From Chrysoporthe austroafricana (Eukaryota > Ascomycota > Sordariomycetes > Diaporthales > Cryphonectriaceae): DNA of 64,000 bases. Location of the stretch: the NCBI GenBank assembly GCA_001051155.2, contig JYIP02000007.1, positions 498,342 to 562,341 of the forward strand, given 5' to 3'. The notes beneath the pieces were generated by a model, which did not search any database, was not told where the DNA came from, and saw only the letters and a program-made list of their open reading frames with translations. Positions 1-10,700 of the stretch are shown here, piece by piece (the stretch's first letter is position 1; the number at the start of each line of letters is the position of its first letter). Made by a program: the position numbers and the translations under genes.

Positions 1-638
1 GGTAGTCACTACTCTCCGTATCTTCGTAGCTTGATATCACTCCTTCCCCTGGTTCCGCCGTACCGACCTGTTCGTCCAGGAGGCCGCCTTCAGCCGGTAC
101 CGGATGCGAAAAATCCCTATTCAGATCAGTCTGGCTCTCCTGCGAAGGGGTGGCCTGTTCTCAGCTACAGATGCTTATACTACGTACCGAGCGCCAAGAC
201 CTATCATAGAAAAACACTTCCGGTGGCGAGAGTGCCGATTTCCCGCTTTTTGTCTTTTGTCGCTGAGTGCCTTCAAACTACTCGTATAGTTTCAGTATAA
301 GCTACTTGAAATGCAGCACATAGCAGGTAACATTCGGTCGCCTAGTGAAATACATTTTATATGTGAAGTGTATGAGGTTGCGGCCTATGTTGGTGGAGTT
401 GTAGAGACAAAAGGGTGGTTGGCTCGGAAGGAACAACTGTGCAGCCGTGCTAAGCTCGGGCCATGAGGCGCTTGGGCCATATATCTCGGTGCCAGGATCA
501 TCATCCTGCAACCAAACCTTAGCTTCACAATCTAACCACTTCTAATTGGTATGATGCACGTAATGGTCAGTGTTTCCTGCCGTGTGGGAACATTCGGTCG
601 CCCCGTAAATCCATCCTGTCAACCTCCATTTTGTCGCC
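1..638. other. Intergenic, no supported gene
   Basis: No open frame here has protein-like composition or usable splice sites. The 13-mer ACATTCGGTCGCC occurs twice, near 330 and 588, as a direct repeat about 258 bp apart, which is probably incidental. The last part is the promoter of the gene starting at 639. Confidence 0.5.
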
Positions 639-2223
639 ATGGTCCAAACTCGAGCCCAGGTAGCTGCCAAAAGGGGTCGCAATCTAGATGATAAGGGTAT
701 GTTTGAGGAAACGCCCAGCGGGCCATAACTAACGATGAACGGACCAAGACGTTCCGATACGCAAGCGTCAACGTCGGACGAGATTTCATGAGGCGTCGAT
801 AGAACCGCATCTCCAAAGCAGAGGCCGAAAACGAGCTATCCAAGACATACGCGATCTTGATCCCGAAATCTCTCCAAAGCGACGACAGATACGGAGACCG
901 CCTGCTGCGGAGACGTTCAGCAACGCCGCCCTAGACCACGCTGAATACGATAACGTCTACACCGACAACGCTGACCCCGGCAACGCAATCGATATCTGGA
1001 GAAGAGGAGGAAGGTGGGCGCCTCACTATTTCAAGCCTGAGATGGAGCACATGCTTGCGCGAAAGCGTTCGTTATCCACCCTCGGTAGACGCAAGCGAGC
1101 AAGCTCTGCCTCGTCCACAATACCCAGCGACCAGACGCGGCGCGAGGAGAAAAGTGCTCAGTATCAGGATCAGCGGTACGAGATACTGCTTGCCACAAAG
1201 GGCAGTTTCATGGTCAAATCGAAGTTGGACGTTACTAGCGAAAGCCAAATACTCTGCCAAAACCTACTTGAGAGGAAGCAAGTATATCCCGAGAACTCAT
1301 TTTTTCGTAACGACCTTTTTGAGTCAACCTGCCAGAAGATCCATAACAGGAACGAAGCCCGGATTATCCAAGATATCTCTCGGCTTATTGTCCCCTCGGC
1401 TGAAGGTCTTGCGACATATGGTGCTAGGCACCTTGAGATCTTGACAGAGAGCATTAACGAAGGCTGGAACAACTCGATACCCCTTACCGGAATATGTCCA
1501 CAGCCAGACTATTCTGTTGGGTTTCAACGAGAAGCATTTACTAATGACCAGCTTGAAAAGCTATCGCCGTTCATTGGCGACTTTATCGCTGGCGACCTGT
1601 CCTTCTTCATGGCTACGTACTATATATACTTCCCCTTTCTCGCTTGTGAGGTGAAATGCGGGGCTATAGAATTAGACATTGCGGACCGCCAGAATGCCCA
1701 TAGCATGACTCTCGCGGCACGAGGGATCGTCGAGCTTTTTCGTCTTGTAAAGTGGGAGAACGAGGTCCACCGGCAGATCCTTTCTTTTTCTGTCTCACAC
1801 GACCACCGGTCAGTACGGATCTATGGCTATTATCCGGTAATCGATAGGAAGGACACCAAGTACTACCGCCACCCGATTCATACATTTGACTTTACAGCCC
1901 TTGACGGACGGGACAAATGGACTGCATATCGGTTCACCAAGAATATTTACGACACTTGGATGCCGGATCATTTCAAGAGAATCTGCTCGGCTATCGACCA
2001 GTTGCCTGCCAAGGTGGACTTTGACGTCCAAGCGCTCTCTGAGTCGACTGGCGTGTCCCAGGAACTTGGAGATCAGTTGACATTGTCGGAGGCCGACTCC
2101 GAATCACTACTTGTGGGTAAGGACGACCAGTCAGGCGAGTTTGGCCCGATAGCAACTCCGGATACTTCACACTCGAAGCCCGCGCCTGCTAAGAAGAGGA
2201 AGGGTTCGGTTAAGAAATCGTAG
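639..2223 (+). CDS. PD-(D/E)XK nuclease-like fungal protein (DUF7924-type)
   Basis: Two exons, 639-696 and 749-2223, give a 510-residue protein. The 52-nt intron has donor GTATGT, branch ACTAAC and acceptor CAAG, and phase is kept. The ATG at 639 sits in a good context (GTCGCCATGG). It was preferred to the in-frame ATG at 1042 because the frame is open upstream from 749 and reads like protein. The C-terminal half has the signature of a restriction-nuclease-like fold: Pro-Asp at residues 272-273 and Glu-Val-Lys at 320-322, the spacing expected of PD...ExK. The N-terminal third is basic and low complexity, and the C-terminus ends in a lysine-rich tail that may be a nuclear signal. Large families of such proteins with unknown function occur in the accessory genome of Pezizomycotina. 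Nuclease activity is inferred from the motif only. The frame is intact. Confidence 0.72.
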
Positions 2224-2511
2224 GGTTTGCCAGATAGTTATTTGTTTGTAAATGGACTTTGGAATTTGATACTATTACGTTACCTCAGTTACCTGGTTTC
2301 CCACCTCAAACTATTCTGGAATCTTGCCGCCTTCTTGGCGCAAGCGTCGATCGGACCCTCAAGCCGAAAGAAGCGCGTCGAGGTATCGGAGAGAAGCATC
2401 CGACGGATCCTGAACCATTATCACTCTCCCGAAACTCTTGTTGTAGGCAGTGCCGTACCGGATGAGCGATTTAGCCCCTCTAGCTGGCCGCCTCTACCAT
2501 GACCTCATAGT

Positions 2512-2936
2512 AGTCACTGCCTTCACGCATAAATCTCTTCCTTGCCGGCGTTGATAGCCTCAATGTCGCGAGGCTTGCCAGGATTATATGCGTTGTAGTG
2601 TGTGTAGACCTTGTCCATACCGTATTAGTGGAGCTATTCGTTGATTTTCTCGTCATTACCCTAACGTTCAGGAGCAAAAGCATCCTCGCTGAAATCGTCG
2701 GTTCTCGAGATACCTGGGTGTCCGCAAGATACCCGGGCCACTACGGCCATACGGATGCCGTAGCACTGCTCGAGCCTGGTGGCCGAGTACACGAGAATGG
2801 AGAAGAGTAGTCTGCAGTGGTAAGTCTTCGGAAGAAGTGTGTTGACTTGAATTATGGACAGATAATTACGGAGAACTTTATCACATCGGAGCTTCAGTGG
2901 TCTTACTCCTAACCTGTCTCCCGCCACGCGTCTCAT
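2512..2936 (-). pseudogene. Relic of the C-terminal end of an unknown protein
   Basis: Read on the minus strand, one frame gives protein-like sequence (…YGIRMAVVARVSCGHPG…YGMDKVYTHYNAYNPG…) from about 2936 to a terminal stop near 2530. It is broken by three stops within about 40 nt: TAG, TAG and TAA. Each would be a glutamine codon (CAG or CAA) if one C-to-T change were reversed, the pattern RIP leaves. I do not recognise the parent family and see no upstream exon. It may be the decayed end of a repeated gene. Confidence 0.4.
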
Positions 2937-3398
2937 ATGTCTTAAGGCTGGAAATATCAGGACGTCGAAAAATCATCACAGGTCTAGTGCTGTAGACGTG
3001 TAGTCATATATTATCCTCATCTAAGGCTTGATGGGCTTGAAGCACAAGAAGAAAGACCTGAAGAACTGAGTGTTGGACTCGATGAGTGCGAGGAAGAAAT
3101 CAGTCAGAAGGTGCTGGATTCGAGAGAGGTGCTTCCCAAAAGAGAGAGAGAGAGACAGAACACCAGGCCAGCCATAATGATTTGGACGTTCACATAGCAT
3201 CGTCGAGCTGTTTGACGCTAGTTCCGCCTCGAGGAACGAAAAGAAGGAAAGCTCTTCATTCGGCCGCCTCCTCACCCACGACGGCTAGGATGGCGACGCC
3301 ATCCCCTAAAGCAGCCACCAAGCAACCCACTTGAAGAGAAAATTCAAGAAGCCATAAAAGCGATGTTATCTATCGTAACCACCCCTCAAACCCTTTGA
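2937..3398. other. Intergenic, no supported gene
   Basis: Short open frames on both strands have low-complexity composition, including a purine run of GA repeats near 3141. I see no gene and no clear signal. The 2224-2511 gap is also without support for a gene. Confidence 0.4.
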
Positions 3399-5369
3399 TC
3401 ACTTGTTTTGTGGTGAGAGCTTGCCAAAGGTTCGCAGGTCTAAGTTCCCCAGGAGAATGGGAGTCGGTAGATTGGGGGTGTCGGGAAACAATTCTTCAGT
3501 GAACGAATGGCTGGTATTTAACCGCAGATTTTTCCCACGGTAACCGAACCCCATAGGGGAGATGTCATCGTGGTTTAGTTTCATATCAAGCATTACTTCC
3601 TTCTGGTTCTCCTCCCTTTGTAGCACGACGGCAGCTCGCAAGCGTAATGGATTATTGGTCCATGTGCCCTGGACAGTCCACATTACGCCGTCGTCAGGGA
3701 TGGAGTCGTCGTGGCGTGACTGTAGCCCGTGCATAATCGACCCCGACGCCATAACGGAGTGCCTTGCAGCTATAGTCTGCGTAGTCTTGGTGCTGCCGAT
3801 GTCCATGCCCACCCCCAGGGAAAACGAGCTGAGGGCGGCCTGCTTGCCGCGGGTTTGTTCGATCTGCGCATCCGAAAATGTCGAATCTTTTGGCGCGAAG
3901 TCGCGCACTTTGTCGTGGTGGGAAGTCAACATAATGCTGATCTTACCACGGCTGTGATATGTGTCCAGGTAGAACGTGAAGTCGAACACTAACAAGGAGC
4001 AGGGCGTGTCGTCGGCCGCAGACACTTGCCCCGTGGGCGTCCCCTACCACGCGGCAATGAACCCTGGGCCCGGGGTAGCCAATATTGCGTGGGAACATTA
4101 TAAAGTCAAAGTTAGCGCCTATATCATATATCGCCTTGGCGTAATAACTGCTCGCATGTTGCATTGGATCTAGTAGATCCCGTCCGAGCTTGTTATTCAA
4201 CCAATGGCGTAATTTCATAGACTTGGAGCCTGCATATCGGGATGATATGCACAGAAAGTCAGCTTGGGCGATATAGTCGAGATTCTCACCGGCTGCTTTC
4301 CAGACCCAGTGGTCCTCGGGGTTCTCGAGCAAATTGTCCGGAAGCGGATTGGCTGCAATGGTTTGCGCATCGAAGATGGATAATTGCGACTCCAGAGCCG
4401 GCCGCATCTTTTTGCTCCCGAGATCGTCAACCCCATTCACAAGCTTGGTTAGGTTGTCTAAGAGGCTGGTGATGCGGCGGCTTGTTGTGCTGTCCGTTCC
4501 TCCGTTGACAAGGGTATAACGAGCGTAAGTAGTTGTGATTGAAAGATCTGCTAGAAGTCCTTCCTCTGTCTCCTCAAATCCTGCCTGTAGGACCGCTTCA
4601 TCTCTCTTGGTGCGCCAGAAGTTATACAGCTCAGCTGCCTTCTCTTGAGATAGCTGGCCTAGAAGCGGCCGAAATAGACCCCTAGCACTCCAAGCACTCC
4701 AAGCACTCCAAGCACTCCAAGCACTCCAAGCACTCCAAGCACTCCAAGCACTCCAAGCACTCCAAGCACTCCAAGCACTCCAAGATGCGCCGCACATCTG
4801 CTTGTACAGTTCGCAGAATCCCGACCAAGGTTGGGTAGCGGACCCATTCCAAGGTGGTTGCATATCTTCTGGTGCAAGCACATGAGGAGCATTGAATTCG
4901 AGGGTGGTAACGATGCGAAGGTAGACTCGGAGGGCAAGATCCTGAGCCTGTCAGTATACAAGCATATCGTAGGCGAAGCGGCTCGGCGTCCAGCCTACAT
5001 CCACGATGGAGAGATTACCCCGGTTCATGGACAACGCGACATTTTGTCGCCAGGCTCGGGCCGCTTGCGCGGCTTGCCGTAGACTTCCGTGAAAGTGAAG
5101 GCTGGCAAAGTCTTTCCAGAGGCACAGTAGGGCTAGTTCATCTTTCTTGAACCCGAGTCTCCCCCCATCTTTGAGCTTTTGGTCTAGAAAGAAATATAAC
5201 TCGCTGTAGCTGCCTTGCTCGAAAAGGTAATCGGCATACTCGGCCGTGACGGGAAACAGATACTCGTAGCTGTTCAAGACATCCGCATAGACGTCCTTGG
5301 CGTCCTGGAAGAGGCCAGTCTACTGTATCGAACGAAGCCGTCAAGCTCGTCCTGGAGCGTGGATGTCAT
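3399..5369 (-). pseudogene. Broken unknown gene with an in-frame (AWS)n minisatellite
   Basis: A minus-strand gene starts at the ATG at 5369. Coding sense is lost after about 18 codons by what looks like a one-base deletion near 5320, where the frame changes inside continuous protein-like sequence. It resumes in one frame from about 5300 to 3943, interrupted by a single TGA at 4951-4953. The GTATAC…CAG around that stop is too short to be an intron. Eleven copies of a 9-bp unit at 4685-4783 keep the frame and add a run of Ala-Trp-Ser. After about residue 430 the sense passes into another frame, ending at the stop at 3399. I found no splice pair with matching phase there, so a second frameshift is likely. 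The family is not recognised. It lies head to head with the gene at 5818. Confidence 0.5.
4685..4783. repeat. 9-bp coding minisatellite, 11 copies
   Basis: Eleven perfect copies of GCACTCCAA (plus strand). On the minus strand, in the frame of the surrounding gene, each unit encodes Trp-Ser-Ala. The copies are identical, so the expansion is recent. Confidence 0.95.
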
Positions 5370-5817
5370 GTTAAATGTCTTCGTAGCCCTCGTGTCCTCA
5401 TCCCTGTCGTCACTAGAGCCGCGGAGCGAGGCAAGATCCTTGGTGTCCATAAGGCTTAAAGGAGCAGGAGAATGTCTAATGGTTGGCGACTTGATCCTAC
5501 CCGCCTAGGAGCATGCGATGAAGTAGAGAAGCTAGACGAGAGAAAAGCTGTGCTTTGCTGTCGCAGGTATGACGAGACAAGTCTGAAGGGTGCCACTGTC
5601 ATGCACGGAAGCGACTAGCAGGGTCAGGCACCATTAGTGCTTACCTAGGTACCCAACTTGACGACCCCGCTTTTCGTCGCAGGCTCATAAACTTTTGTCA
5701 ATACTAGGCCTTTCTCAGAAAATTTTCGACCGAAATCTTTTCAACCGGCTCCTCTATAAGCAAAAGTATTCTGCTCATGTCCCCCACGCGGGCAGCTCTC
5801 CTTCTGAGATCGCAACC
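5370..5817. promoter_or_regulatory. Shared intergenic region of a divergent gene pair
   Basis: About 450 bp separate the ATG at 5369 (minus) from the ATG at 5818 (plus). It probably holds both promoters. No clear TATA box or operator was identified. Confidence 0.4.
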
Positions 5818-6745
5818 ATGTTCAACGACGCCCGCCGGGCGAGATCCCGTTTCAGTATCAGTAGGAAAACGGTCGTAGTCAGCTCAGTCAAAGTCACCTT
5901 CTCGCATCGCTGCGACAAAAAAAGATTTCCGCAGTCACACTCCACATGGGGCTCAATGCAAGGCACACGGACTTGTATCCTCTACTTCAATTTCGTAGTC
6001 CGTGAGACGGAGAAGAACAGGATCAAAAAGGCGGCAGTAAATATTGACTTTTCAATTGGGGACCCGACTCAAGTGAACATCTTTCATATCGTGCCAGCTC
6101 AGGAATATAAAGCACCTTCATCAGAGCGGGAATACAACAGGACCCGGAACCTTGGACCTAACGTCAACACGCCCGTCGGCGGCGGCACTTTAGGAAATAT
6201 TGGCGATGCGCGAAGTTACGAAGGGTTGCCTGATTGGAGATTCTATGGCGATTTTTCGCCGGAAGAAGATCATCACGGTGTCGAGTGGGTATGGATTCGT
6301 GGGGCCCACTACAAGCATTCGCGAGGGATACCTGAGATGGTAGTCGGGGTGGCAGCGAACCACCCACCGTCAATTTTCTCCGGTAACGTGACTATATTAG
6401 TTGAGCCTCAGGATTTGTGGAGGTCTGTAAAAGCCGAGAATTTCAACATTGAATTCCGTCCCCCTAATCAACAGGACAATGATCTCTCCGACCCGATTAG
6501 AGAATTTCGGGAGGCTAGTTGGGAACCGTAAGCATACTCCTGGTTCAAACTCAAGTCTCTCTGAACTTTGCAAACTTTAATAATAACAGACGTAACACAG
6601 ACAACCAGCTCTAGCAGGCGGAGGTGGTCAAGCAGGCGGAGGTGGTCAAGCAGGCGGAGGTGGTCAAGCAGGCGGAGGTGGTCAAGCAGGCGGAGGTGGT
6701 CAAGCAGGCGGAGGTGGTCAAGCAGGCGGAGGTGGCCAAGTATAA
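5818..6745 (+). CDS. Unknown protein with a (GGGGQA)7 C-terminal tail
   Basis: Two exons, 5818-6527 and 6601-6745, give about 284 residues. The donor GTAAGC at 6528 overlaps an apparent TAA stop. Splicing to the acceptor ACACAG at 6600 keeps phase (73-nt intron) and puts the 18-bp minisatellite in the frame Ala-Gly-Gly-Gly-Gly-Gln, seven times, before a TAA at 6743. If unspliced, the protein would end at residue 237 and the repeat would be 3' UTR. The first ATG of the frame was chosen; the frame is open upstream but without another ATG. The N-terminal 237 residues are rich in aromatic and charged residues, with no signal peptide or membrane segment. The family is not recognised. The divergent neighbour also has a coding minisatellite, but no functional link can be shown. 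Confidence 0.6.
6614..6739. repeat. 18-bp minisatellite, 7 copies
   Basis: Seven copies of GCAGGCGGAGGTGGTCAA in tandem. Only the last differs, GGT to GGC. The period is a multiple of three and the array lies in the second exon of the preceding gene. Confidence 0.95.
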
Positions 6746-7782
6746 GAAAGTGGAATAAGTTCAGAGTCACAGCAGAATGAAGAAAGTAAACTCAGGGTTA
6801 GGGTTACTGTTATAGTGACCAAACTCTACCCCTCAGATCTTTCCTCCGAAGCTTTCTGCGCTGTCAAGTCTGATGTCGGCATGCATGAGCTCCGTCCACA
6901 TCGCTACGTTCGTTTGTAGTGTATCGGGGAGATTAAAGGCGCCGGTATTCCCAGCAGGCTAGCAGGACCTTTCCAGTGACCTCCTTAGGAAGTGGCTAAG
7001 CTGGGGGCCTCTAGCAGGCTCTTTGTATATGTAAGTAATCAATTGCTATAGGGCTTTGTAACCATTACTTACTTATGATCATCCGGGATCAGTTTGATTT
7101 TGCTCAACTCGATTTCAATACTATTAGAGTCTGTTTTTGTAATCACATTTGATTTCGGCGTTAAATGTGAGCTACTTCTTGCTGATCAGCATAACAACAC
7201 TGCTTTAGTGTGCTCAACGGGCTCCATCAACATCACAAACGCCCCTGCACCTTCTCCTGCTTGCTCACTTACGCACCCAGCAAACACGCGGACAGGCGGG
7301 ATCCAGAGAGCTTTAGGCGGGAGAACGAGACTTTTGATATGATATGATCTCCCTAGGCCAAGGAGAAATGGATGTGAGGCCTATATGCACCTATATGCAC
7401 GCTAGACCCGATGTATGTATATCCCATACAAAAGAGAGAGAAAAAAAACGAATGACCCTCCACATGATTCGGTATATGACGCGCCTCCGCCCCCCTCCCG
7501 GCCCCTATGCTATGCATTTCCAGTCCCAGAAAAAAGACATCAAAGCATGACGCCGTAACTTCATGAGTGAGCAGTGTGAGGGAAAGACATGTAAGCTGCA
7601 GCGCCGTCTGTGCTGTTTATATGAGTATTTGCCAAAGAAATCACACAAAACAACGCCAAATGAAAGTTCTCCCGGACTCCGCCCTTTCTCCTACATGCCC
7701 AATCTGAAACCATCGTCCTCTCTCACAGGGTCCCGCTCTCCTCGCACATTCACCGACCTATCTCCACCGCTGGGGTCTGACC
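6746..7782. other. Intergenic, convergent 3' regions
   Basis: No supported gene. Two TTAGGG-like units occur near 6796. The stretch 7340-7780 is probably the 3' UTR and terminator region of the MED12 gene, which ends at 7783 on the minus strand. Confidence 0.4.
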
Positions 7783-10700
7783 TCACTGTAGCTTGATTCC
7801 CTCGAAAAGCCTCAAGTCCAAGCTCGTATCGTTCTCCCCGACGTTCGGCGTGGGCTCGTTGAGGATCTCCCACCGCCTGAACGTGAACGCGCTCAGCCTC
7901 TCGCCCGCCGGCCCGCCCCCGCCCGCGGGCACCGGCACGCCGTAGACGTTCTGGCCTAGCGACCCGACGCCCAGGAACCCCGTGCCGCGGGGCCGCTGGC
8001 CCGCGGGCGTCGCCGGCTTGTCCTTGTGCGCCAGCATCAGGGTGTCGTGCGGCTGCGGCGCGAAGCTGAAGATGTACCGCAGGCGCGGGTCCGAGAGGGC
8101 GTCGCGGAGGTGGCGGATGCACTGCTGCCGGGCCTCGTCGGGCAGCGTGTCGACGAAGAGGAGGGCGAGGTCGAAGGTGCGCTGCGTGAGCTGGGGGAGG
8201 TGGTTGGAGGGGACGTTGGGTTTGCAGGTGGTGAGTGACGACAGGCCTTCGAGTTCCTGGAATAGGCCGGTGAGGACAAGGAGGGCTCGACCGCGGACCT
8301 CGCCGTTCTGCTTGTTGGCGGGCTCCTGGACGTGCGCATGCAGTGCGAGGAAAGATAGCATAAGCGGTAGCCACTTGAGGAGCACCTCGACCTTCACATC
8401 CGCATCCAGCGGCGACGAGATAAGTTCCCACAGGTTAGCTAGTCGGTCGACCACAGCGGAAGCCAGCTGTGTCTGGCGGCCCCGGCTGAGGGTCTCGACC
8501 ACGGAAAGCAATGTCTCGGCAATGGCAAAGCTTCCATCGGCAGGCCAAAGATTCTTCGTCGATGGTAGTAGATTAAACAGCCGGGTTTGGGCGAGTGTCA
8601 GAAGATGTTGTGAGACTTCCGCCGGCAGCCAAGGAAGAATGCCGGTCCAAGTGATGTTGTGAGAGTCAATGGCGTCGTCCATCGCTTTCGAGTATACATC
8701 AAGCTGAGTCTGAAGCCGCTCTTGGGCATTGGCACCACTCGCCTCAACCATCGCCATGCATTGATTCAGCTTCAGCTGGCAGAAAGGTAGAGTAAAATCG
8801 TTCGCCAAGCCGAGGACCTGTTCGAAGGTGAACTGTCTACCTGGCTCCTCATTCGGTAATAGGAGCCGTGTCGTTATATCGTCCAACATCTTTCCCACGG
8901 CCGGGTCGAGAGCCTTCAGGTTGAGAAACTTGGGGACGTTCTGCTGGTCAGTCAAGACCAGGTTTCTGAGGAGACCCTCCAGACGATGCAGCGCCTTTTC
9001 GTCGGCCAGGGGAAGAGCTGATGTGTCTCCCTGGCTGTTGGCATTGCAGTACTCGGTCAAAGCATTTCGCACAAGAACCACCATCTCCTTGAAGTACGTC
9101 TTCGGCGCCTGGTTCTGTAGGATGCGGAACCGGTATACTTCTTCAGGAGTCAGCAGCTCCTTAGTTGCTGGCGGCGCAGTGAGCAGCTCGAGGACCTCTT
9201 GGACGTATGTCGACGGACGGGCGCCAACCTTGGCAGACACGTTGAGCCTCCCCGCGGCAGAGACGGCATCTCCAATGGTGGTAAGGATGATAGAGAAACT
9301 AAGGCATCCGACAACGATCATGAGGGGGAAGATCTGTCCCAGTGGTGGGCGGCTTTGAGGGTTGCGGATGCCGAGGACCCACTTCGTCATGAACGAGTCA
9401 AAGTGCTGAGTGTCGAAGTGTCGCAGTCTGGCTAGCAGAGAGCCGTATGCACGCAACCTCTCATCGGCCTTGAGCCAGCAGGACTGGATCTTCGGGATGA
9501 TCTTGTTGAGGAAACTGTTCATCGTGGTTCTATCCATGCTGGTCTTGTTCGCAAGCCTCTTCTCGATCTCGTCCAAAAGCTCGCCTTCCTCGTCCTGAAT
9601 CCGGGCGGCCATGTTGTCGCTGACGGGCGAGGAGGCGTCGACGGCGCTGTTCCGGTCGTTGCGTATCGCTTCGTTGAGGTGGTTGACAAGCGCTTCCTGC
9701 CCAGGGATCCGCGGCGCCAGCAATGCCATCGATGTCAAGAGAGGGCGCACAACCACAATGCCCTGCGTCTGGGTGAGATTTCCGAGTCTTCCAACAAGGG
9801 TGTCGAACACATCCTTCACAATGCCCAGAGCGCCAAAAGTAGGAAGGTGAAGGTTGAGAGTGTCAGCGCACGACGATAGTATGTCGGCGTCGAACAAGGC
9901 CGACGCGGTCTTGAGAAGCTCGCCGAGTGTCTTAAAGTCTTCGGCCGCCTCGAGGATGGACCGTACGGCGAGGAAGGTAGATGTCGGAAATCGAAGGTCT
10001 TCCTTGCTGGCGCCCTGCGTCTGGACCATCTCTAACACAAAGAGTTGCCGAAGACACTGGCCGACCTCTGACTTCAGCGTACGACTGCTCTTCTTAATCC
10101 TCTTGCAGAGTTTGTTAATGGAGATGCTGCTGGTCTGCGGCGCGTTCGTCCAGTGTAAGCCCAGGCTGCTTTTCACAGAGTTGATGGCCATCTCCGTATT
10201 CGTCGCCTCATCATCGACACTGTAACCCGCCCGGCCAAGCATGTTGGCACGCATCGTCCTCAACGAGTCCGACAGGGCGGAGACAGGCAGCTCCACGAGC
10301 AGTCGGGTCGTCGCAGGCCCGTCCTGGTCAACACCGGTCGAATCATAGAGCCCACCGCGGGCTATCAGCCACTGGATATACGCCATGGGCTCGAAGTGGT
10401 CGGAGCGGACGAGTTCGGACACCAGATGGTACAGCGCAGTCTTGCGGTCCATCTCCGCCAACGGGTCCGAGACCATGAAATCCAAGATTGCAGCCGTCGT
10501 GCTGAGGCCGAGGCCAGCCCAGGCGGACAGCAGTCGGTGCGCAACATAGACCTTGGCCAGCGCTGGGCGATACGAAGATGTGCACCACTCCAGGGTGGTC
10601 CTTACGAAGCTGTCCTTGTCGTTCGACATGTTCCAACATCTGGCAGGCAGGTCCTCGGGAACCGGCGCCTGCAGGGCGCCGTCAAGCTGTTTGACCAGGA

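Noticed and set aside
2227..2502. Plus-strand frame with an SERSIRRIL segment suggesting a transposase helix-turn-helix
   Set aside because: Only a few residues fit, and no other transposase motif or element end is near.
4933..4953. GTATAC…CAG around the TGA at 4951 as a tiny intron
   Set aside because: About 18-21 nt is far below the size of fungal introns; the TGA is treated as a lesion.
6796..6808. Telomere-like TTAGGG units (also near 25890 and 29677)
   Set aside because: Only one or two units at each site, too short to indicate a telomere or a fused chromosome end.
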